From Planococcaceae bacterium UBA3378 (GTDB lineage Bacteria > Bacillota > Bacilli > Bacillales_A > Planococcaceae): a stretch of 9,903 bases of DNA. The notes beneath the pieces were generated by a model. That model was not told where the DNA came from, made no database searches, and worked only from the letters and a program-made list of their open reading frames with translations. The translations under genes and the position numbers were made by a program. The stretch's first letter is position 1. The number at the start of each line of letters is the position of its first letter. The DNA is taken from NCBI GenBank assembly GCA_002359075.1, contig DEQA01000107.1:398-10300 (forward strand), in the 5' to 3' direction. This document shows, piece after piece, positions 1-5,184 of the stretch.

Positions 1-336
1 GCACAAAAAATTGGTGATGTAACGGTACTGGCAACACGCGTGGAAGCCAAAGATAATAACCAGCTCCGCCAAATGATGGACGATTTAAAAGGTAAAATGG
101 AGTCGGCTGTCATTGTTCTTGGTGCAGCAGATGGAGAAAAAGTCATGCTGTGTGCAGGTGTAACGAAGGATATTGTAGGCGGTGCTTATCATGCCGGTAA
201 CATCGTGAAAGCAGTTGCAGAGCAGTGTGGAGGTAAAGGCGGCGGCCGACCAGATATGGCAATGGCTGGAGCAAAAGAAGTTGCAAAACTTGATGAAGCA
301 TTAAATTCTGTGTATGATTACGTTAAATCCATTTAA
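1..336 (+). CDS. alaS: Alanyl-tRNA synthetase, C-terminal part (5' truncated by window edge)
   Basis: The frame is open from base 1 to the TAA at 334-336 and gives the last 111 residues of a protein that starts outside the window. The C-terminal DHHA1/C-Ala domain is recognisable by the glycine-rich signature GGKGGGRPDMAMAGA near the end, preceded by VMLCAGVTKDIVGGAYHAG. Alanyl-tRNA synthetase charges tRNA-Ala in the cytoplasm; in this family the C-Ala domain helps hold the tRNA and joins the aminoacylation and editing domains. DHHA1 also occurs in other DHH-family proteins, but the following genes (ireB, ruvX) are the usual neighbours of alaS in Firmicutes, which settles the call. The end is complete; no frameshift is seen. 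The catalytic and editing domains lie outside the window and cannot be judged. Confidence 0.96.
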   Translation, partial: AQKIGDVTVLATRVEAKDNNQLRQMMDDLKGKMESAVIVLGAADGEKVMLCAGVTKDIVGGAYHAGNIVKAVAEQCGGKGGGRPDMAMAGAKEVAKLDEALNSVYDYVKSI

Positions 337-360
337 TTAAGGGTAAAGTTCGGTTATAAT
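332..360 (+). promoter_or_regulatory. Candidate sigma-A promoter for ireB-ruvX-yrzB
   Basis: A perfect -10 hexamer TATAAT lies at 355-360. The -35 region at 17 bases spacing (332-337, TTTAAT) is poor and overlaps the alaS stop codon. The predicted transcript would start near 367, 50 bases before the ireB start. The -10 is convincing; the -35 is not, so this could be a weak or activator-dependent promoter, or chance. Confidence 0.4.
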
Positions 361-370
361 GAAAAGAAAT

Positions 371-392
371 GGAGATGGAGGAATCCGTCTCC
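371..392 (+). other. 9-bp hairpin with GGAA tetraloop upstream of ireB
   Basis: GGAGATGGA (371-379) pairs with TCCGTCTCC (384-392), with one G-U pair, around the GNRA-type loop GGAA. TTATTTCT follows. It may be a weak terminator for alaS. If the -10 at 355-360 is used, it is instead a stem-loop within about 5 bases of the 5' end of the ireB mRNA. The T-run is too interrupted for a firm terminator call. Confidence 0.45.
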
Positions 393-419
393 TTATTTCT
401 GAAAGCGAGGTGCGGATTC

Positions 420-692
420 TTGAGTTCTTTTGATCAAACGATGAAATTCAATTTCCCTGAAGAATCAATGGAAGAAGAAGTAAAGCAAGTCATGCTGAAG
501 GTGTATGCAGCATTGGAGGAAAAAGGCTACAACCCTACGAACCAAATTGTTGGCTATCTTTTATCCGGTGACCCGGCCTACATCCCTCGCCACCAGGACG
601 CACGTAATTTAATTCGCAAACTCGAGCGGGATGAAATTCTCGAAGAGCTCGTAAAATTTTATATTAAAAAGAATACTGAGGCGAACAAATGA
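420..692 (+). CDS. ireB: IreB-family regulatory phosphoprotein (UPF0297, YrzL)
   Basis: A 90-residue cytoplasmic protein of the IreB/UPF0297 family. The signature is the central block GYNPTNQIVGYLLSGDPAY followed by IPRHQDARNLIRKLERDE, nearly invariant in the family. In Enterococcus faecalis IreB is phosphorylated on N-terminal threonines by the PASTA Ser/Thr kinase IreK and tunes cephalosporin tolerance; Thr7 (SSFDQTMKF) is the likely equivalent site here, by inference. I chose TTG at 420: it gives MSSFDQTMKF, matching the family N-terminus, and GAGGTG (407-412) sits 7 bases upstream. An in-frame ATG at 369 would add 17 residues unlike the family and would run through the hairpin at 371-392. 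The stop overlaps the ruvX start by four bases (ATGA), implying translational coupling. Confidence 0.95.
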   Translation: MSSFDQTMKFNFPEESMEEEVKQVMLKVYAALEEKGYNPTNQIVGYLLSGDPAYIPRHQDARNLIRKLERDEILEELVKFYIKKNTEANK

Positions 693-1105
693 GAATTATG
701 GGATTAGACGTCGGCACGAAAACGGTCGGCGTTGCAATTAGCGATGCTCTTGGCTGGACAGCACAAGGGATCGAAACTGTGAAAATTGATGAGGAAGCAG
801 GCGAATTCGGCATTGAACGAATTAAAGAGCTTGTAACGGAGTATGCTGTAACAGAGTTTGTTGTCGGCTATCCCAAAAACATGAATAACACAGTAGGGCC
901 GCGTGGGGAAGCTTCCGAAAATTATAAAAAGCTTTTGGAAGAAACGTTTGGCCTGCCCGTAAAGCTTTGGGACGAGCGTCTGACAACTATGGCAGCCGAG
1001 CGAATGCTCATTGAAGCGGATGTCAGCCGGAAAAAGCGGAAGCAGGTCATCGATAAAATGGCCGCTGTCATGATCCTCCAAGGGTATTTAGACAGCAAAA
1101 ATTAA
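689..1105 (+). CDS. ruvX: YqgF/RuvX-family RNase H-fold nuclease
   Basis: A 138-residue protein, the usual size for the YqgF (YrrK) family. It begins with the RNase H-like strand MRIMGLDVGTKTVGVAISD, with Asp7 in the first catalytic position. It continues with VVGYPKNMNNTVGPR (58-72), LWDERLTT with Glu96, and the helix KKRKQVIDKMAAVMILQGYL with Asp122; these three acidic residues are the expected metal-binding set. The family has been linked to resolution of recombination intermediates and, in E. coli YqgF, to 5'-end maturation of pre-16S rRNA; which applies here cannot be read from sequence. The ATG overlaps the ireB stop, and GAGG lies at 678-681. The trio alaS-ireB-ruvX is widely conserved in Firmicutes. 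Confidence 0.95.
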   Translation: MRIMGLDVGTKTVGVAISDALGWTAQGIETVKIDEEAGEFGIERIKELVTEYAVTEFVVGYPKNMNNTVGPRGEASENYKKLLEETFGLPVKLWDERLTTMAAERMLIEADVSRKKRKQVIDKMAAVMILQGYLDSKN

Positions 1106-1164
1106 TTGCTCTTCCACAAAAGTGAAAGCGGCAGCAGTAAAATCATTGGAAAAGAGGGCTTAAT

Positions 1165-1470
1165 ATGTCAGAACAAAACGAAGAACGCTATTTAACAATA
1201 ATCAACGATAAAGGTGAAGAGGAACTATGTGAAATTTTAGATACAGTTTACTCTGAACGCTTTGATAAAAACTATGTACTTTATTCACTTGTCGGCTCAG
1301 AAGATGAGGATGGCTATGTAGAAATCCATGCGTATGCATTCGAGCCATCAGAAAACGGTGAAGATGGTGAGCTTCTACCGATTGAAACAGATGAAGAGTG
1401 GGAATTCATCGAAGATTTCCTGGCACAGCGGGAAGATGAGCTGGGAGAAGAAGAGGAAGACGAAGAGTAA
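1165..1470 (+). CDS. yrzB: DUF1292 protein, YrzB-like
   Basis: A 101-residue, strongly acidic cytoplasmic protein with a single DUF1292 domain (about residues 8-90): YLTIINDKGEEELCEILD at the start, a middle strand KNYVLYSLVG, and the closing motif ELLPIETDEEWEFIEDFL. The tail is almost purely acidic (GEEEEDEE). The family is common downstream of ruvX in Firmicutes; its function is unknown to me. AGAGGG at 1153-1158 is 6 bases upstream of the ATG. It lies 59 bases after ruvX and is probably co-transcribed. A second, duplicated DUF1292 gene follows directly, and a 17-base identical stretch (1378-1394 and 2016-2032) in the closing motif shows that the two are close relatives. Confidence 0.9.
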   Translation: MSEQNEERYLTIINDKGEEELCEILDTVYSERFDKNYVLYSLVGSEDEDGYVEIHAYAFEPSENGEDGELLPIETDEEWEFIEDFLAQREDELGEEEEDEE

Positions 1471-1477
1471 TCCTCTC

Positions 1478-1505
1478 TTTACAAAGAGTGAAAGAATAGT
1501 ATAAG
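1478..1505 (+). promoter_or_regulatory. Candidate sigma-A promoter for the tandem DUF1292 gene
   Basis: TTTACA (1478-1483) and TATAAG (1500-1505) are each one mismatch from consensus and separated by 16 bases. The predicted start, near 1511-1513, coincides with the first base of the hairpin at 1511-1543. This promoter would let the next gene be expressed despite the terminator-like hairpin in its leader, provided polymerase passes that hairpin. Confidence 0.5.
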
Positions 1506-1510
1506 TAAAA

Positions 1511-1545
1511 GAAACAGAGTGGGCATGGCGCTCGCTCTGTTTTCT
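1511..1545 (+). terminator. Terminator-like hairpin between yrzB and the tandem DUF1292 gene
   Basis: AAACAGAGTGGGC (1512-1524) pairs with GCTCGCTCTGTTT (1530-1542), with two G-U pairs, around ATGGC. TTCT follows, with part of the T-run used in the stem. It fits the end of the ireB-ruvX-yrzB transcript. It stops only 6 bases before the RBS AGGAGGT (1552-1558) of the next gene, so it may also act as a leader stem or attenuator. Confidence 0.6.
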
Positions 1546-1565
1546 ACATATAGGAGGTAGAAAAA

Positions 1566-2081
1566 ATGGACGAACAAATTTTTATTTTGAAAAATGATGC
1601 GGGTGAAGAGCAGCGTTGCCGAGTAGTTTTTAATTTTGAAACAGATGACCATTCGTACGTATTATTTACCCTTATCAATGAAGAAGGGGAAAGCATTTCC
1701 GATGTAACGGCGCTTCGTTATGAGCTGGATGAAAACGGTGAAATGGCAGGGTTTGAAGATCTGGAAACCGAAGAGGAATGGGCGATGGTGGAAGAGGTGC
1801 TGAATACTGTTTTTGCAGAATTTGGCGAAGACCAGCTGAATTACTTTACGGTTACAGGCGAAGACGGCGAAGAGACTGTCTGCCAAGTCTTGTACCGCTT
1901 TGAAGAAGGTGGGAAAAACTATTTATTCTACGGCCTTGCAGATGATGAAGAGAAAGAGGAAGTATTTGCAGCTGCCTATATTGCAGATGAGAACGGTGCG
2001 GTAGCCGATCTTCTGCCGATTGAAACAGATGACGAATGGGCAATGATAGAAAAAGTACTGGCTTCCTTATCAGCGGAATAA
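1566..2081 (+). CDS. Tandem-duplicated DUF1292 protein
   Basis: A 171-residue acidic cytoplasmic protein made of two DUF1292 domains. Copy 1 is about residues 5-85 (IFILKNDAGEEQRCRVVFNF to ETEEEWAMVEEVL). Copy 2 is about 93-171 (YFTVTGEDGEETVCQVLYRF to ETDDEWAMIEKVL). Both share the pattern hydrophobic strand, (D/E)GEE, Cys, YxLF, DENG and the closing EWAM(V/I)EXVL. Copy 2 also carries LLPIETDDEW, almost identical to YrzB. The usual DUF1292 protein has one domain in about 90-100 residues, so this is an internal duplication. The RBS AGGAGGT (1552-1558) is strong and the ATG is unambiguous. A terminator follows at 2109-2140, so the gene forms a single-gene unit or the end of the yrzB operon. 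I assign no function; tandem acidic domains could bind a protein partner or metal, which is speculation. Confidence 0.88.
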   Translation: MDEQIFILKNDAGEEQRCRVVFNFETDDHSYVLFTLINEEGESISDVTALRYELDENGEMAGFEDLETEEEWAMVEEVLNTVFAEFGEDQLNYFTVTGEDGEETVCQVLYRFEEGGKNYLFYGLADDEEKEEVFAAAYIADENGAVADLLPIETDDEWAMIEKVLASLSAE

Positions 2082-2108
2082 TAAGCCTGCCAATATAGAA
2101 AATTTATG

Positions 2109-2140
2109 CGCCTCTCAACTCGTTTGGGGGGCGATTTTTA
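2109..2140 (+). terminator. Intrinsic terminator after the tandem DUF1292 gene
   Basis: CGCCTCTCAA (2109-2118) pairs over 10 bp, with two G-U pairs, with TTGGGGGGCG (2124-2133) around CTCGT, followed by ATTTTTA. It lies 28 bases after the stop and just before the mltG promoter. Confidence 0.85.
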
Positions 2141-2148
2141 GGTTTTGT

Positions 2149-2177
2149 TTGTCTCCCTATTGAAAATCTTGTATCAT
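2149..2177 (+). promoter_or_regulatory. Candidate sigma-A promoter for mltG
   Basis: TTGTCT (2149-2154) and TATCAT (2172-2177) are spaced by 17 bases. The start predicted near 2184 gives a leader of about 20 bases before the GTG at 2205 and would exclude the more upstream TTG start at 2145, so promoter and start choice support each other. Confidence 0.55.
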
Positions 2178-2204
2178 ATTGAGAGAGAAAAAGGGGGGGA
2201 ACCC

Positions 2205-3323
2205 GTGGATAAAGAATCAATGAAGCAGGAAATGATGGAAAAAATGAAAGAGCGTAAAAGTGAGGTTAAAATCGTGCGTAAACTCGTAGCAATGATCGCC
2301 CTGGCATTTTTATTACTATTTGCAATTGGCGGCTTCGTAGCCTTTAGCTACATAAAATCAGCACTCGAACCTGTAGACCCGGATTCAGAAAAGGAAGTGG
2401 CTGTTGAAATTCCTATGGGCTCGGGCGTATCAAGCATTTCTCAAATATTGGAAGATGAAGGTGTAATCAAAAACGCGCGTATTTTTAAATATTATGCAAA
2501 GTTTAAAAATGAATCATCGTTCCAGGCGGGGAATTATACGATGACTAAGGCGATGACGCTTGATGAAATTATTGAAAGCTTAAAAACAGGGAAAGTATAC
2601 CGGGAACCTGTATTTACCCTTACTGTGCCAGAAGGCTTAACGCTTGAGCAAATTGCTAAAGTCATTGAAAAGAAAACAAGCTATACAGCTGAAGAGTTCA
2701 TGGCAAAGGTTACCGATAAAGCATTTATCGAATCAATGAAGGCAGAATTCCCGCAATTGCTGACGGATGAAATTTTTAACGAGAATATCCGTTATCCGCT
2801 GGAAGGCTATTTATATCCGGCTACCTATCCGTTTTATGTAGAGAATCCACCGCTGGAAGAAATCATCCATACAATGATTTTATCGATGAACAACGTGGTG
2901 CTCGAATATAAAGAAGGTTATACGAATCGGGACATGACCGTACATGAATTTATAACCTTCGCTTCCTTGCTGGAAGAAGAGGCGACAGCTTCGACAGACC
3001 GTGAAACGATTGCGAGTGTATTTTATAACCGGCTGGAAGCCACTATGCCATTGCAGACTGACCCAACTGTCCTTTATTCACTAGGAGAGCATAAAGACCG
3101 TGTATTATATGAGGATTTGGAAGTCGATAACCCATATAATACTTATCAAAACACAGGACTGCCACCAGGACCGATTGCAGCACCTGGGAAAGCATCGCTT
3201 GAAGCAGCCATCAGCCCAAGTGAGACAGACTATTTATACTTCCTGGCAGATGAAGATGGAAATAACCACTTTGCGAAGACTTATGAGGAACATTTAAGTA
3301 ATAAAGCGAAATATATAAAGTAA
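2205..3323 (+). CDS. mltG: Endolytic murein transglycosylase MltG (YceG-like, YrrL)
   Basis: A 372-residue membrane-anchored protein that cleaves nascent peptidoglycan strands on the outer face of the membrane and is thought to set glycan chain length. In order: a charged cytoplasmic segment (1-26), one transmembrane helix (about 27-50, LVAMIALAFLLLFAIGGFVA), a LysM-like part (about 62-130) and the YceG catalytic domain. Family motifs are EGYLYPATY (200-208), ASLLEEEA with the probable catalytic Glu257 by analogy with E. coli MltG Glu218, LQTDPTVLYSLG (283-294), and NTGLPPGPIAAPG (316-328). GTG at 2205 was chosen because AAGGGGGGG (2191-2199) sits 5 bases upstream; the longer frame from TTG 2145 would start inside the promoter. 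Terminators on both sides suggest a single-gene transcript, although in B. subtilis it sits next to the yrrM-udk genes as here. Confidence 0.95.
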   Translation: MDKESMKQEMMEKMKERKSEVKIVRKLVAMIALAFLLLFAIGGFVAFSYIKSALEPVDPDSEKEVAVEIPMGSGVSSISQILEDEGVIKNARIFKYYAKFKNESSFQAGNYTMTKAMTLDEIIESLKTGKVYREPVFTLTVPEGLTLEQIAKVIEKKTSYTAEEFMAKVTDKAFIESMKAEFPQLLTDEIFNENIRYPLEGYLYPATYPFYVENPPLEEIIHTMILSMNNVVLEYKEGYTNRDMTVHEFITFASLLEEEATASTDRETIASVFYNRLEATMPLQTDPTVLYSLGEHKDRVLYEDLEVDNPYNTYQNTGLPPGPIAAPGKASLEAAISPSETDYLYFLADEDGNNHFAKTYEEHLSNKAKYIK

Positions 3324-3334
3324 TACCAATCTCC

Positions 3335-3379
3335 AAATAGAAGGAATCGAGTAAAGATTATTCGCATTCCTTCTATTTT
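3335..3379 (+). terminator. Intrinsic terminator after mltG
   Basis: AAATAGAAGGAAT (3335-3347) pairs perfectly over 13 bp with ATTCCTTCTATTT (3366-3378). Inside, CGAG (3348-3351) can pair with TTCG (3361-3364) with one bulged base. The T-run is short (TATTTTC) and the stem is A/T-rich at its base, but position and length fit the end of mltG. Confidence 0.75.
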
Positions 3380-3429
3380 CGTGCTATTATAAATTGTGAT
3401 TTTTTGTCCTCAATAGCGATAGAACTCAT

Positions 3430-3458
3430 GGACGTAAACATTCCGTTTCGTCTTTTTT
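3430..3458 (+). terminator. Second terminator-like hairpin in the mltG-trmR gap
   Basis: GACG-t-AAAC (3431-3439) pairs with GTTTCGTC (3445-3452) over 8 bp with one bulged T and a 5-base loop, followed directly by six Ts (3453-3458). It is a compact terminator shape about 50 bases beyond the mltG terminator, so it may be a backup terminator, the end of a small RNA, or an attenuator for the trmR operon. Confidence 0.5.
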
Positions 3459-3484
3459 GTTTGTACATTACTATATAGGATAAT
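3457..3484 (+). promoter_or_regulatory. Candidate sigma-A promoter for trmR-trhP1-trhP2-udk
   Basis: TTGTTT (3457-3462) and GATAAT (3479-3484) are separated by 16 bases, each close to consensus, just after two terminator-like hairpins. The transcript would begin near 3491 and carry a leader of about 108 bases that includes the inverted repeat at 3513-3568. Confidence 0.4.
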
Positions 3485-3512
3485 AAGAACTTTCTATTTC
3501 AAGAAATACTAG

Positions 3513-3568
3513 GCCTTCATGTTGACTAAGAAGAAGGTAGATGGACTTGCTTAGCTAGCCATGAATGC
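3513..3568 (+). other. Imperfect inverted repeat in the trmR leader
   Basis: TTCATG (3516-3521) and CTAAG (3526-3530) pair with CTTAG (3550-3554) and CATGAA (3560-3565) across a small internal loop (4 and 5 bases), with a 19-base apical loop. Two more G-C pairs lie outside a mismatch. No T-run follows, so it is not a terminator. I do not recognise it as a known riboswitch. Confidence 0.35.
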
Positions 3569-3598
3569 ACTTTTCGGATGATGTAAGGGGTTTTTAAA

Positions 3599-4231
3599 AT
3601 GGAATTATCTGATGCTTATATTGAATCCTTTATTCAGCCGCGAAATGAACTGCTGCTGGAAATGGAACAGTTTGCTGCAGAGCATCATGTACCGATTATG
3701 CAGCTTTCGGGTATTGAAGCATTAAATCAATTATTGCGTATTCAAAAACCAAAAACCATTTTGGAAATAGGAACAGCGATCGGCTATTCGGCAATGCGTA
3801 TGGCGCTGGCATTACCGGATGTGGAAATTGTCACGATTGAGCGTGATGAGGAACGCGTTGCCCATGCACGCTCGTTTATCGCACGCTCTGAAGTGGCTGA
3901 CCGTATTACCATTATAGAAGGTGATGCGCTGGAAGTAGAGGTAAGCCAGCTTCATCCGGCCTATGATGCGGTATTTATTGATGCGGCGAAAGGCCAGTAT
4001 CAAAAGTTTTTTGAAAAATATTCACCGCTTGTACCTTCAGGGGGCGTGCTGTACATCGATAATATGTACATGCATGGATTATCGGATTTGGATATTAAAG
4101 AAGTGCCAAGAAGAAAACGGACAATGATTCGAAACTTAAAGGCGTTTACAGATTGGGTTATGCAGCATCCGGATTATACGAGTGCTTTTTTCCCGGTTGG
4201 CGACGGCTTGTTAATTTGTTTGAAGAGGTGA
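3599..4231 (+). CDS. trmR: tRNA 5-hydroxyuridine methyltransferase TrmR (YrrM)
   Basis: A 210-residue, SAM-dependent O-methyltransferase of the COMT-like class (methyltransferase_3). Motif I is ILEIGTAIGYSAMRMA (54-69); the ribose-binding acidic residue is in VTIERDEERVAHAR (78-91). The metal-binding set is probably Asp128 (AVFIDAAKGQ), Asp154 and Asn155 (LYIDNMYMHG). In B. subtilis the orthologue methylates 5-hydroxyuridine at position 34 of tRNAs to 5-methoxyuridine, widening wobble decoding. Nothing in the protein alone separates TrmR from other COMT-like enzymes; the call rests on the two adjacent trhP genes, which make its substrate. The ATG has AAGGGG (3585-3590) 8 bases upstream. The stop TGA lies inside the RBS of trhP1, so translation is probably coupled. 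Confidence 0.92.
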   Translation: MELSDAYIESFIQPRNELLLEMEQFAAEHHVPIMQLSGIEALNQLLRIQKPKTILEIGTAIGYSAMRMALALPDVEIVTIERDEERVAHARSFIARSEVADRITIIEGDALEVEVSQLHPAYDAVFIDAAKGQYQKFFEKYSPLVPSGGVLYIDNMYMHGLSDLDIKEVPRRKRTMIRNLKAFTDWVMQHPDYTSAFFPVGDGLLICLKR

Positions 4232-4236
4232 CAAAG

Positions 4237-5169
4237 GTGAAGAAACCAGAACTATTAGTAACACCACAAACGATCGCACATATAGAGGACTTGCTTGAAG
4301 CCGGTGCAGATGCGTTTGTCATTGGAGAACAGAAGTTTGGCCTGCGCCTGGCAGGTGAGTTTTCTGTTGCACAGGTAGAAGAAGCGACAAAGCTAATTCA
4401 TGCTGCCGGAAAAAAGGTATATGTAGCGGTAAATGCGTTATTTCACAATGACCGGCTGGATGATTTAGACGAATACTTAAAAGAAATGCAGCGAATTGGT
4501 GTAGATGCCTTACTTTTCGGTGACCCTGCGGTTGTTATGGCTGTGCGGGAGTTGGGGATTACGATACCGCTGCATTGGAATCCTGAAACAATTGCGACAA
4601 ACTGGTTCCAAGTAAACTATTGGGGCGAACGCGGCAGTAAGCGTGCTGTTTTAGCGCGCGAGCTTTCCATCGATGAGGTATTGGAAATCAAGGAAAACGC
4701 CAAAACAGAAATTGAAGTACAAGTACATGGCATGACTTGTATGTTCCAGTCAAAACGATCGCTATTAGGGAACTACTTCTTGTACCGTGAGCAAGTGATG
4801 GAAGTAGAAAACCGTAAAGAAAACAAAAACATGTTCCTTCATGATAAAGAACGTAAAAATAAATACCCGATTTATGAAGATCTAAACGGAACGCATATTT
4901 TTTCACCGAATGATATGTGCATCATCGACGAGTTAGGCGAGCTGTTTGAGGCTGGGATCGACTCCCTGAAATTTGACGGCGTCCTTCAATCTTATGATTA
5001 TATTGTGAAAGTAACACGTCTTTACCGCCAAGCAATCGATGCATACTTCGATCAAGGCGAAGAGGCGTATGAAGAAATGAAAGATGATTTATTGGCACAA
5101 ATTGAAGAAATTCAACCAGCATTGCGTCCACTCGATACGGGCTTCATCTTCAAGGAAACGGTTTATTAG
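4237..5169 (+). CDS. trhP1: tRNA hydroxylation protein TrhP1, peptidase U32 family (YrrN)
   Basis: A 310-residue U32-family protein. The family is named for a peptidase, but B. subtilis YrrN and YrrO act in prephenate-dependent formation of 5-hydroxyuridine at tRNA position 34. Visible family blocks are KKPELLVTPQ at the start, EAGADAFVIGEQKFGLRL (22-39), LHWNPETIATNWFQVNYWG (112-130), KRAVLARELS, and EVQVHGMTCMFQSKRSLLG (160-178). Only Cys168 of the family's cysteine set is kept: the second position is Ser, and the downstream CC..C cluster seen in TrhP2 is missing, so this subunit probably lacks a metal or iron-sulfur site. GTG 4237 was chosen because AGAGGTG (4224-4230) is 6 bases upstream and the protein then starts at the family N-terminus; the longer frame from TTG 4153 lies inside trmR. 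Confidence 0.92.
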   Translation: MKKPELLVTPQTIAHIEDLLEAGADAFVIGEQKFGLRLAGEFSVAQVEEATKLIHAAGKKVYVAVNALFHNDRLDDLDEYLKEMQRIGVDALLFGDPAVVMAVRELGITIPLHWNPETIATNWFQVNYWGERGSKRAVLARELSIDEVLEIKENAKTEIEVQVHGMTCMFQSKRSLLGNYFLYREQVMEVENRKENKNMFLHDKERKNKYPIYEDLNGTHIFSPNDMCIIDELGELFEAGIDSLKFDGVLQSYDYIVKVTRLYRQAIDAYFDQGEEAYEEMKDDLLAQIEEIQPALRPLDTGFIFKETVY

Positions 5170-5184
5170 AAAGGAGCAGCTTAC

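Noticed and set aside
704..1081. A 125-codon minus-strand frame opposite ruvX.
   Set aside because: It mirrors a well-supported gene, has no domain motif and no RBS; other minus-strand frames opposite trhP1, trhP2, greA, yrrS and mtnN were rejected for the same reason.
1107..1158. CTCTTCCA / TGGAAAAGAG pairing that could cover the yrzB RBS.
   Set aside because: Needs two bulged bases and a loop of about 30 bases; unlikely to be stable.
1475..1488. CTCTTTACAAAGAG palindrome after yrzB, considered as a terminator or operator.
   Set aside because: Workable stem of only 5 bp with no T-run; its TTTACA is better explained as part of a -35 element.
3428..3478. A 16-codon frame (ATG 3428) in the mltG-trmR gap.
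   Set aside because: No RBS, and it runs through a terminator hairpin and a promoter candidate.
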